From NCBI GenBank assembly GCA_018672315.1, contig CP076053.1:2901827-2965826 (forward strand): a stretch of 64,000 bases of DNA, read 5' to 3'. The notes beneath the pieces are model-generated. The model ran no database searches and had not been told where the DNA came from. It saw only the letters and a list, made by a program, of their open reading frames with translations. A program made the translations under genes and the position numbers. Origin of the DNA: Nocardioidaceae bacterium (GTDB taxonomy: Bacteria > Actinomycetota > Actinomycetes > Propionibacteriales > Nocardioidaceae). Below, in pieces: positions 56,910 through 64,000 of this stretch. Each line of letters starts with the position of its first letter. The stretch's first letter is position 1.

Positions 56910-58960
56910 GGGGCGCCCACCGCCGCCCGGCCGGAGACGACGCCGAGACCCTGGACCTGGCCGGCGCCGACGAGCTCCTGGTAGGAGAGCACGGGGAGAC
57001 GGTCGTGCACGGGGGCGATCATGCGACGCACCGCTGCCCGCAGTGACGGTGCGCAGACCAGCACGGGGCGGATGCCGGCGTTCTCGGCCTCGGTGACCAG
57101 CCGACCGAGCTCGCCGATCACCCCGGTGCCGGTGTCGGGGTCCAGGGCCACCACGGGCCCCATCTCGGTGGGCCGCAGGGCCTCGAGCATCTGCTGCTCC
57201 AGGAGCGGTTCGAAGCTCAGCACGTGCACGACTCCGTTCGTGAGGTACGGCGCGACGACGGCGGGTCCGAGGCTGCTGCGGGCGGCCTCCACGAGGGAGT
57301 CCAGCTCCTTGGTGTGGGCGGCCCGCAGGCTCAGTGCCTCGTAGATGCGGACGAGGTCCCGCACCGAGACCCCCTCGGCGAGCAGCGCCTGCAGCACGCG
57401 CTGCACCTCGCCGAGGCTCAGCTGCGCCGGGGTGAGCTCCTCGACGACGACGGGGTGGCTGCGCTTGACCACGTCGGTGAGCAGACGGACGTCCTCGCGG
57501 CCCAGCAGCCGGGCTGCGTGCGTGGTGACGACCTCGGCGAGGTGCGTCGTGATGACCGACCCCCGGTCGACCACGGTGGCGCCGGAGAGCTCGGCCTGGC
57601 TGCGCAGCTCGGCGGGGATCCACTTGGCCTCCAGGCCGAACACCGGCTCGGTGGTCGACTCACCGGGCAGGGCGCCGAGGAAGTCGCCGATCGCGAGCAG
57701 GGTGCCGCGCGGTGCCTCGCCGCGGGCGACCTCGATGCCGAAGAGCTTGATGGCGTACGTGCGGGAGGGCAGCTCGAGGTTGTCGCGCGTACGCACCGGC
57801 GGCACCACGATGCCGATGTCGCCCGCGACCTTGCGGCGCAGCGCCTTGACCCGGTCCAGGAGGTCGCCCCCGGCGTCGGTGTCGACGAGGTCGATGATGT
57901 CGGCGGAGAGCTCGAGCCCCAGCGGGTCGACCTGGATGTCGGCGGCGAGCTGCTCGGGGGAGTCGGGGTTCGGGCGGTCCGCGTCCGGTGGCCCGAGCTC
58001 GGGCGTCTGCCCGGTGGGTCTGCTCGTCTTGTCGGGGGTGCGGGTGGAGAGCACCAGCATCGCGCCGCCGGCGAGGATGAAGGGCAGCTTCGGCATGCCC
58101 GGGATCAGGCACAGCAGCAGGGCCGCGGATCCGGCGATCCGCAACGGCTGCTGGTTGGCCAGCACCTGACGCATGATGTCCGAGCCCATGTCGTCGTCGG
58201 CGACCGAGCGCGTGACGACCAGGCCGGTGGCCACCGAGAGCAGCAGCGCAGGGATCTGGGAGACCAGACCGTCGCCGACGGTGAGCAGGGCGTAGGTGTT
58301 CATGGCCTCGCCGAAGCTGAGGCCGTTGCTGACCACACCGACCGCGAACCCGCCGAGCAGGTTCACGATCGTGATGATGATGGCGGCGATGGCATCGCCC
58401 TTGACGAACTTCGAGGCGCCGTCCATCGCACCGTAGAAGTCGGCCTCGGCGTGCACCTCGCTGCGGCGACGGCGTGCCTCGTCCTCGTCGATGAGACCGG
58501 AGTTGAGGTCGGCGTCGATGGCCATCTGCTTGCCGGGCATCGCGTCGAGGGTGAAGCGCGCGCCGACCTCGGCGACCCGGCCGGCGCCGTTGGTGATGAC
58601 GACGAACTGGATGACCAGCAGGATGGAGAAGACGATCAGACCGACGATGAGCGAGCCGCCGATGACGAAGTGGCCGAAGGTGTCGATGACCTTGCCGGCG
58701 TAGCCGTCGAGCAGCACCAGCCTGGTGGCCGACACGTTGAGCGAGAGCCTGAACAGCGTCATCACCAGCAGCACGGCCGGGAACGCCGCGAAGTCCAGCG
58801 GCCGGTGCACGAACATCGCCGTGAGGAGCACCAGCAGCGACCCGACGATGTTCACGGCGATGAGCAGGTCGAGCAGGTACGCGGGCAGCGGCACCACCAG
58901 CATGACGACGATCAGCACGATGCCGAGGGGGATCCCGAGCTGGGTGATCCGCTTCTGCAT
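56906..58960 (-). CDS. flhA: Flagellar export gate protein FlhA
   Basis: Core of the flagellar type III export apparatus, in the membrane under the basal body. 684 residues, normal size. Eight helices in the first 320 residues, with the FHIPEP-like signature region LLDGYAGKVIDTFGHFVIGG, GARFTLDAMPGKQMAIDADL and MDGASKFVKGDAIAAIIITI. The soluble C-terminal domain with VVAPYLTNGVVHVLSFEP docks export chaperones. The ATG giving MQKRITQLGIPLGIVLIVVM was chosen; an in-frame start at 59047 would add a Pro-rich leader without family support. 141 bp separate it from flhB. Confidence 0.93.
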   Translation of the reverse strand: MQKRITQLGIPLGIVLIVVMLVVPLPAYLLDLLIAVNIVGSLLVLLTAMFVHRPLDFAAFPAVLLVMTLFRLSLNVSATRLVLLDGYAGKVIDTFGHFVIGGSLIVGLIVFSILLVIQFVVITNGAGRVAEVGARFTLDAMPGKQMAIDADLNSGLIDEDEARRRRSEVHAEADFYGAMDGASKFVKGDAIAAIIITIVNLLGGFAVGVVSNGLSFGEAMNTYALLTVGDGLVSQIPALLLSVATGLVVTRSVADDDMGSDIMRQVLANQQPLRIAGSAALLLCLIPGMPKLPFILAGGAMLVLSTRTPDKTSRPTGQTPELGPPDADRPNPDSPEQLAADIQVDPLGLELSADIIDLVDTDAGGDLLDRVKALRRKVAGDIGIVVPPVRTRDNLELPSRTYAIKLFGIEVARGEAPRGTLLAIGDFLGALPGESTTEPVFGLEAKWIPAELRSQAELSGATVVDRGSVITTHLAEVVTTHAARLLGREDVRLLTDVVKRSHPVVVEELTPAQLSLGEVQRVLQALLAEGVSVRDLVRIYEALSLRAAHTKELDSLVEAARSSLGPAVVAPYLTNGVVHVLSFEPLLEQQMLEALRPTEMGPVVALDPDTGTGVIGELGRLVTEAENAGIRPVLVCAPSLRAAVRRMIAPVHDRLPVLSYQELVGAGQVQGLGVVSGRAAVGAP

Positions 58961-59101
58961 GGAGGGCCTCTCGCGAGCACGTTCCGGCGGCGCCGTCCGT
59001 GGCGCGGGTCGACACCCTCCTGGCGTCCCCGGGCCGATCGGCCCCACGGCGGGGGACCTGAGGGGAACGTCCCGGTCAGTTCAGGTGATGACGTCAGGTG
59101 C

Positions 59102-60292
59102 TCAGGCGCGGTGGGCGCCGGGGCGCGGGCGGGGCGGGGCCGCGCCGGGCGTACGCCGCCTGCGTCGTGCCGCGTCGGCCACCTCGGGGAGGTCGGTGAC
59201 CGCCGCTCGCGGTCGCGGTGTGTCGTGGGTGCCGCCCCGTGCGCCTCGCTGCCGTCGGCTGATCACGAAGGCCAGCACCTGCGCCACCGCGACGAAGAGC
59301 TCGGCGGGCACCTCCATGCCCACCTCCGTCGAGCGGTACAGCGCCCGGGCGAGGGGGACGTCGCGCACCATCGGCACGTCGTGGTCGGCCGCGCGCTCGC
59401 GGATCCGGGCCGCGACGATGCCGGCGCCGCGGGCGACCACCTTCGGGGCGCCTGCGTCCTGCTCGTAGCGCAGCGCGACGGCGACGTGCGTCGGGTTGAC
59501 CAGCACGACGTCGGCGTCTGCGACCGAGGCCATCATGCGGTTGCGCGACATGGCGATCTGACGGCTGCGGCGCGCTCCCTTGAGCATCGGGTCGCCCTCG
59601 GACTGCTTGTTCTCCTGCTTCACGTCGTGCTTGCTCATGCGGGTCTGCTTCAGCGTGCGACGGCGCATCACCGCGTAGTCGGCTGCCGCGAGGACGAGCG
59701 CCGCGAGGGCCACGGTGCGCAGGAGGCGCAGCGACATGTCGCCGGTGCCGGCGATGACGTCGGTCGTGGTCCGGAGCTGTCCGACGGTGTCCATGGACCC
59801 CTTGGCGATGAACCAGACCACGAGGCTGAGCACCGAGGCCTTCGCCAGCACCTTCACGCCCTCCCACGCCGCGTGGGGGCCAAAGACCCGCTTCAACCCC
59901 TGCAGGGGGTCGAGCTTCTTCAGGCTCGGCTTCACGGCCTTGGAGGCGACGTAGAAACCACCCTGGGACAGCGCGGCGGCCACCGCGACGAGCAGCACGA
60001 TGGCGCCCAGCAGGACGAGCACGACCAGGGCGTGCTGCAGGCCCTGGCCGACGAGCAGCAGGGCCTCCTCGGCCGAGACCTCGGTGGATCGGCGGAGGCT
60101 GGAGACGGTCATCTCGGTCAGCCGCGCCATCTCCCGGGGCACGAGCACCGGTGCCAGGAGCGCCACGACGAGCACGGAGGCCCAGCCGCCGAACTCCGGG
60201 GTCCGGGCGACCTGCCCTTCCTTGCGTGCCTCCTTCTTGCGCTTCGGGGTCGGTGCCTCGGTCTTCTCCCCGGTCGCGTTCTTGTCGGCCAT
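59102..60292 (-). CDS. flhB: Flagellar export switch protein FlhB
   Basis: Export gate component that switches substrate specificity from hook to filament. 396 residues. Basic N-terminus (TEAPTPKRKKEARKEGQV), four membrane helices to about residue 210, then the cytoplasmic domain with the autocleavage motif in VVLVNPTHVAVALRYEQD (Asn-Pro-Thr-His). A Pro/Arg-rich tail of about 60 residues follows. The start overlaps the fliR stop by one base, so the two are coupled. Confidence 0.93.
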   Translation of the reverse strand: MADKNATGEKTEAPTPKRKKEARKEGQVARTPEFGGWASVLVVALLAPVLVPREMARLTEMTVSSLRRSTEVSAEEALLLVGQGLQHALVVLVLLGAIVLLVAVAAALSQGGFYVASKAVKPSLKKLDPLQGLKRVFGPHAAWEGVKVLAKASVLSLVVWFIAKGSMDTVGQLRTTTDVIAGTGDMSLRLLRTVALAALVLAAADYAVMRRRTLKQTRMSKHDVKQENKQSEGDPMLKGARRSRQIAMSRNRMMASVADADVVLVNPTHVAVALRYEQDAGAPKVVARGAGIVAARIRERAADHDVPMVRDVPLARALYRSTEVGMEVPAELFVAVAQVLAFVISRRQRGARGGTHDTPRPRAAVTDLPEVADAARRRRRTPGAAPPRPRPGAHRA

Positions 60293-61059
60293 CAGCCCGC
60301 CCCCGCCATGGTGGCCATCGCCTCGAGGGCGAGGTCGGTGAGCCGCTGGATCGCGGGGGACAGCGCCGGGAAGGACAGGCCGAGGAGCAGCAGGGTCAGC
60401 CCGATCTTCATCGGGAACATGACGTTGAGCGCGTTGAGCTGCGGGGCGATCTTCGTCAGCAGCGCCAGTCCGAGGTCGGCGACGAACAGCACGCCGATCA
60501 ACGGCAGGGCGATCTGCACCGCGACGGCGAAGAACGTGGTGAAGGCGGTGATGAGCAGGCCGGGCCCGCCGACGGGCCCGGGGTTCACGCCGAGCGGGAG
60601 CGCGTCGAAGGTGGTCAGCAGTCCACCGATGACGAGCAGGTGACCCCCTGTGGCGAAGAGCAGGATGATCGCGAGCTGCTGGTGGAAGCGCCCGAACACC
60701 GAGGTCTGGTTCATGCCGAGGGGGTCGAAGCCCTGGGCGAGCGAGAAGCCTCCGAAGAGGTCGACGAGGCTGCCGGCGGCGGCGACGGCGGCGAAGATCA
60801 GCGCGGTGACGTAGCCCATCGCCAGGCCGATCAGCACCTGCGTGGCGGAGTTGAGCAGCAGCGCGAACGGCCCGGTCTCGATGGTCCCGTCGGCGAGACC
60901 GGGAGCGACGGCGAAGGCGAGGCCCAAGGAGAGCACCGCCTTCACGGTCGGTGGCACCGAGCGCCCCGCGAACGGCGGCACGACCGCGAGCCAGGCCACG
61001 ATGCGCAGGCTGGCGAGCAGGTAGGCGATCAACGGCTCGCCCGCGACGGTGAGGACCAC
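60292..61059 (-). CDS. fliR: Flagellar export protein FliR
   Basis: Membrane component of the export gate, 255 residues. Six hydrophobic segments: IAYLLASLRIVAWLAVVPPF with the conserved Phe-Ala-Gly-Arg after it, VLSLGLAFAVAPG, VLIGLAMGYVTALIFAAVAAAG, and SLVDLFGGFSLAQGFDPLGM with the conserved D-P loop. GTG start. It follows fliQ after 25 bp on the minus strand and overlaps flhB by one base. Confidence 0.92.
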   Translation of the reverse strand: MVLTVAGEPLIAYLLASLRIVAWLAVVPPFAGRSVPPTVKAVLSLGLAFAVAPGLADGTIETGPFALLLNSATQVLIGLAMGYVTALIFAAVAAAGSLVDLFGGFSLAQGFDPLGMNQTSVFGRFHQQLAIILLFATGGHLLVIGGLLTTFDALPLGVNPGPVGGPGLLITAFTTFFAVAVQIALPLIGVLFVADLGLALLTKIAPQLNALNVMFPMKIGLTLLLLGLSFPALSPAIQRLTDLALEAMATMAGAG

Positions 61060-61084
61060 GACTCGACCCGGCTGCTGCTAGGCC

Positions 61085-61354
61085 TCAGCCGAGCAGGGAA
61101 GGGACCCGCTCGAACAGGTCGTTGGTGAAGTCGATGAGCGTCTGCAGCATCCAGTTGCCCGAGATCATCAGGGCGACGCCGACACCGATGAGCTTCGGGA
61201 CGAAGGCGAGGGTGAACTCCTGGATCTGGGTCATCGCCTGGAACAGGGAGACGGCGAAGCCGATCACCAGCGAGGTGACCAGGATGGGAGCCGACAGCTT
61301 CATCACGACCATCATCGTCTGCAGGGCGATCGCGAGGACCTCGGTGTCAGTCAT
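61085..61354 (-). CDS. fliQ: Flagellar export protein FliQ
   Basis: 89-residue two-helix component of the export gate. ETVLAIALQTMMVV-like start (TDTEVLAIALQTMMVVMKLSA) and the conserved helix VTSLVIGFAVSLFQAMTQIQ followed by EFTLAFVPKLIGVG, the family signature. Gap of 8 bp after fliP. Length and motifs are fully typical. Confidence 0.93.
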   Translation of the reverse strand: MTDTEVLAIALQTMMVVMKLSAPILVTSLVIGFAVSLFQAMTQIQEFTLAFVPKLIGVGVALMISGNWMLQTLIDFTNDLFERVPSLLG

Positions 61355-61362
61355 CGCCCCGC

Positions 61363-62229
61363 CTACCCGTAGCTCGCCACGATCGAGCCGACCACCAGGC
61401 CCCAGCCGTCGACGAGCACGAAGAGCAGCAGCTTGAACGGCAGCGACACCATCACCGGAGGCATCATCATCATGCCCAGGGCCATCAGGGCCCCGGCCAC
61501 GACGATGTCGATGACCAGGAACGGGATGAACACGATGAAGCCGATCGTGAAGGCGGCCTTGAGCTCGGACAGGACGAAGGCCGGCACCAGCGTCGTCAGG
61601 CCCACGTCGGCGCGGTCGTCGGGCAGCTCCCGGTCCGCCACGTTGGTCAGGAGCAGGAGCTCTTCGTCACCGGTCTGGGCGAGCATGAACGTACGCAACG
61701 GCTGGACGCCTGCCTCGAAGGCCTGCTGGGCGGTCATGTCACCGGCGAGGTAGGGCTGCAGACCGACGTCGTTCACCGCCGAGAGCACCGGCGCCATGAT
61801 GAACAGCGAGAGGAACAGCGCGAGGCCCGCGAGCACCTGGTTGGGCGGTGTCTGCTGCAGCCCGAGCGCGTTGCGGGTCAGGCCCAGCACCACGAAGATC
61901 TTGGTGAAGCTGGTGCAGGTCAGCACGATCGCCGGCAGCAACGACAGCAACGTGAGTGTCAACAGCACGGTGACGGAGTTGCTGGGGGAGTCCGTGAGGC
62001 CGTCGAAGTTGATGACGACCCCGTCGCCGCCACCGGTGGTGGCGCCCCCGGTCGGTCCGGCGGGGCCGCCGGGGCCTCCCGGCCGGGCGGGGTCCAGCTC
62101 GTCGGCGTACGCCGTGCCCGCGAACGGCGCCCCGGACACCACGAGCACCGCCGCGACCCCGAGGGCGGCGGCGGTGCGTCGGAGGTGCCGGGACGGCGCG
62201 GCGGTCGTCACGGTGGGAGGGCTGGTCAC
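61363..62229 (-). CDS. fliP: Flagellar export protein FliP
   Basis: 288 residues. Has a cleavable signal peptide (ALGVAAVLVVSGAPFAGTAYA), as FliP proteins do, then a Gly/Pro-rich spacer and the conserved gate: LLSLLPAIVLTCTSFTKIFV, LGLQQTPPNQVLAGLALFL and, at the end, MALGMMMMPPVMVSLPFKLL. The Met-rich loop is part of the export-gate gasket. Start overlaps fliO by 4 bp. Confidence 0.93.
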   Translation of the reverse strand: MTSPPTVTTAAPSRHLRRTAAALGVAAVLVVSGAPFAGTAYADELDPARPGGPGGPAGPTGGATTGGGDGVVINFDGLTDSPSNSVTVLLTLTLLSLLPAIVLTCTSFTKIFVVLGLTRNALGLQQTPPNQVLAGLALFLSLFIMAPVLSAVNDVGLQPYLAGDMTAQQAFEAGVQPLRTFMLAQTGDEELLLLTNVADRELPDDRADVGLTTLVPAFVLSELKAAFTIGFIVFIPFLVIDIVVAGALMALGMMMMPPVMVSLPFKLLLFVLVDGWGLVVGSIVASYG

Positions 62230-62738
62230 GAGGCGCGTCGTCCCCCCTCGGCACGACGCTTGCCCGCCCCGTTCGTGGGCCGGGCGGCGGGGCCACGGAC
62301 GCCGAGCGCCTGCTTGGCCGCCTGCCAGGTGGCAGGGGAGAGGACGGAGCCGGACAGGGCACCGGCCGGTGCACGCTCGGCCCGACGAGCGGTGGTCGCT
62401 GCGGTGGTCGCTGCGGCAGCGTCGGCCGCGGGCAGCTCGGATGAGGCCGCCCGCGGCTCGGGCACGGTGACCCGGCGGGCGGTCACGGTCTCGAGGTCGA
62501 CCGCGTCGAGCTCGGTGACGAGGCTGATCTGCTGCTCGGTGGCACCGAGCACGAGCACCCGGCCGGCCACGTCGACGACCGTGAGGGAGGACGTGCGGCT
62601 CAGCGGCTGCCGGTGGAGCACCGTCACGAGGCCGTCGGACGAGCCGGAGAAACGGCGTGCGCCCAGCCGGGTCAGCACCAGCAGGAGACCGACGACGACG
62701 GCGAGGCTCGCGACCAGGCGGAGGAGCAGCTCGATCAC
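62226..62738 (-). CDS. fliO: Flagellar assembly protein FliO
   Basis: 170 residues, a single N-terminal membrane helix (IELLLRLVASLAVVVGLLLV) followed by a small beta-barrel-like domain with VLHRQPLSRTSSLTVVDVAG, VLVLGATEQQISLVTELD. FliO helps FliP to assemble and is the least conserved of the set; identification rests on this pattern and its place between fliN and fliP. The C-terminal 90 residues are Ala/Arg-rich and probably disordered. Confidence 0.85.
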   Translation of the reverse strand: MIELLLRLVASLAVVVGLLLVLTRLGARRFSGSSDGLVTVLHRQPLSRTSSLTVVDVAGRVLVLGATEQQISLVTELDAVDLETVTARRVTVPEPRAASSELPAADAAAATTAATTARRAERAPAGALSGSVLSPATWQAAKQALGVRGPAARPTNGAGKRRAEGGRRAS

Positions 62739-62741
62739 GAC

Positions 62742-63623
62742 TCAGACCGCCGTGCGGGTCTCGACGATCTCGGTGATGCGCAGGCCGAAGTCCTCGTCGA
62801 CCACGACGACCTCGCCCCGGGCGATCAGGCGACCGTTGACCAGCAGGTCCGCGGGTGCACCGGCAGCGCGGTCGAGCTCGACGACCGCACCCGGCGCGAG
62901 ACCGAGCAGGTCGCGCACGGCGAGACGGGTACGTCCGAGCTCGACGGTCACCTCCATGTCCACGCCGTGCAGGAGCTCGATGCCGCGTCGTTGCTGCGGG
63001 GGCACGGGCCCTCCCTGGTGGTAGACGGGTCGGGTCAGCGGGGGTTCGTCTCGCGCTTCGTACGCATCGCGAGGCTGGGGGTCGGTGGCGGATCCGGCGT
63101 CGGCGAGGGGCACGGCTGCGGCCGCCCCCTCATGCTGGGTCGCCTCGCCGGGGGAGAGCGCGTCGACCGGCGCCGGCCGCGGCAGCCGGCGTCGCTCGAC
63201 GGCCCCGTCGAGCACGGGCCTCGGCACGGCCAGGGCCGCGACGAATCCGTCGCCGATCAGGGGCACCACGGTGAAGTCGCCGCCCAGGTCGCTGACGACG
63301 AGGGCGAGCTCGGTGTCACGGACCTCCGCGACGTCGACCCGCAGGTGCGCGGTCGCGGCGTCGAGCGCGGGACGGACCGCGGCCGGCAGGTCCATGCCGG
63401 TGAGGTCGGACTGGCTGACGGCCTCGATGAGCTCCTCGGCGACGAGCACCGCGATCCGGCCCAGGTCCGTCTCGGCGAGCACCGCGGCGGAGAAGGGCGC
63501 GACGACGTGCTCGGTGCCGGGCTGGGCGCCGGCGACGGTGAGCTCCTCGGAGGAGGGCAGGACCGAGGCGAGCTGCTCGGCGGCCTCCACGCACAGCGCG
63601 AGGGCCTTCTCGGGATCGGTCAC
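62742..63623 (-). CDS. fliN: Flagellar motor switch protein FliN with N-terminal domain
   Basis: C-ring protein of the flagellar motor, 293 residues, longer than the 130 of enteric FliN. The SpoA domain is at about 210-285 ([20 protein letters not shown], then [20 protein letters not shown]). Residues 1-140 ([20 protein letters not shown] and [20 protein letters not shown]) look like a CheC/FliY-type N-terminal domain, linked by a disordered segment. This two-part arrangement is common in actinobacteria and Gram-positive motors. Overlaps fliM by 4 bp. Confidence 0.85.
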   Translation of the reverse strand: MTDPEKALALCVEAAEQLASVLPSSEELTVAGAQPGTEHVVAPFSAAVLAETDLGRIAVLVAEELIEAVSQSDLTGMDLPAAVRPALDAATAHLRVDVAEVRDTELALVVSDLGGDFTVVPLIGDGFVAALAVPRPVLDGAVERRRLPRPAPVDALSPGEATQHEGAAAAVPLADAGSATDPQPRDAYEARDEPPLTRPVYHQGGPVPPQQRRGIELLHGVDMEVTVELGRTRLAVRDLLGLAPGAVVELDRAAGAPADLLVNGRLIARGEVVVVDEDFGLRITEIVETRTAV

Positions 63624-64000
63624 GGGGTCTCCTCCGGGTCGGGGACGACGAGGGCGGCGAGGCGGCGGCCGTGGGCGCCTGGACGCACGCTGGCGAGCAC
63701 GACGTCCTCGACGACCAGGTCGAGGGGACGGTCGGCGTGGTGGGCCAGGCGGAGCACCGTCCCGGGCTCGAGACCGCTGAGCACTGCGGGATCGGTCGGG
63801 GTGCCGGACAGCTGCACGGTCGCGGTCACGGGGACCTCCTCGAAGGTGGCGCCCACCAGCTCGGCGGCGTTGGCTCGTTGGGCGCGCTCGCGCTCGGAGG
63901 CCGGGGCGGGAGCCGCGGCCTTCGCCAGCGCCGGCAGCACCGAGCTGAAGGGGAGGCAGACCGTCATGACCGCACCGACGTCGCCGACGTGCACGTCCAG
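63620..64000 (-). CDS. fliM: Flagellar motor switch protein FliM, C-terminal part
   Basis: Partial; the frame is open at the window end, so the N-terminal and middle domains lie outside. About 126 residues visible. [20 protein letters not shown] is the end of the CheC-like middle domain and [20 protein letters not shown], then [20 protein letters not shown], forms the SpoA domain that pairs with FliN. Position directly before fliN with a 4-bp overlap supports the call. It receives CheY signals in motile bacteria. Confidence 0.85.
   Translation of the reverse strand: MDVHVGDVGAVMTVCLPFSSVLPALAKAAAPAPASERERAQRANAAELVGATFEEVPVTATVQLSGTPTDPAVLSGLEPGTVLRLAHHADRPLDLVVEDVVLASVRPGAHGRRLAALVVPDPEETP

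Noticed and set aside
57224-60643. 1139-codon plus-strand open frame over the flagellar genes
   Set aside because: Antisense shadow of flhA and flhB, both of which have full family motifs on the minus strand.
1-64000. rRNA, tRNA, prophage or insertion-sequence content
   Set aside because: I looked for these while reading and saw no rRNA-like tract, cloverleaf with CCA-type end, integrase or transposase; this was by eye, so a small RNA gene could be missed.

Overview
The window is 64 kb of very GC-rich DNA in which nearly every coding strand shows strong third-position G/C bias, GTG starts are common and genes are tightly packed. Together with actinobacterial families (a TIGR02960-type sigma factor, a two-part FliM/FliN switch, PP2C partner-switching proteins, a Nei2-type glycosylase) and a chromosomal flagellar export operon, this points to a motile high-GC actinobacterium, most simply a Nocardioides-like member of the Nocardioidaceae. 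That placement is inference. I see no rRNA, tRNA, insertion sequence, prophage or CRISPR array.

Layout. 1-2 kb: a YnjB/YnjC-like ABC importer (permease cut by the window edge). 2-9.3 kb: mixed housekeeping genes (CDP-alcohol phosphatidyltransferase, flavin disulfide reductase, FrnE-type DsbA, RNase HI, aldo/keto reductase, TIGR02960-type sigma factor). 9.4-13.2 kb: LOG-type hydrolase, acyl-CoA ligase, DHA2 drug exporter. 13.3-14.3 kb: a visibly less GC-rich HIRAN-domain gene, a likely acquisition. 14.4-19.6 kb: vanadium haloperoxidase-like lipoprotein, a GPP34 gene remnant, and a divergent MMPL exporter/MarR pair sharing a clear inverted-repeat operator. 19.7-27.8 kb: an eight-gene complex I-like membrane module (nuoA, a NuoB/NuoD-like relic, nuoH, J, K, L, M, N) with no NADH module and no Fe-S ligands. 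27.8-33.5 kb: a serine-less alpha/beta hydrolase, a DUF998-like protein, RecQ-type helicase, sulfite-oxidase-like protein and PurU. 33.7-37.8 kb: a secreted repeat protein, a SNF2 ATPase with a long leader, and inverted arrays of a 17-bp repeat. 37.8-43.9 kb: FAD-linked oxidase, ABM monooxygenase, patatin, and an overlapping Baeyer-Villiger monooxygenase/haloalkane dehalogenase pair. 44-51.4 kb: a light-signalling partner-switch island (heme oxygenase, RsbW-like kinase, STAS antagonist, bacteriophytochrome-PP2C, then serA and a second membrane PP2C). 51.6-56.5 kb: WrbA, an AAA ATPase-VWA pair, and a Nei-type glycosylase. 56.5-64 kb: flagellar export and switch genes fliM-N-O-P-Q-R-flhB-flhA plus a small coupled gene, all on the minus strand.

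Two assemblies stand out. First, heme oxygenase can supply biliverdin to a phytochrome whose output domain is a PP2C phosphatase, next to a STAS protein and an RsbW-like kinase: a complete candidate route from red light to sigma-factor release in one locus. Second, the nuo-like operon retains proton-pump subunits but has replaced the whole peripheral arm by one 338-residue protein that resembles NuoB and the N-terminus of NuoD with all cluster cysteines gone. Its energy input, if any, is unknown.

A recurring small-scale signal is a TANNNT box 6-8 bp before the start codon with no Shine-Dalgarno sequence, suggesting many leaderless transcripts. Convergent gene ends are often closed by long GC hairpins lacking a T-tract.
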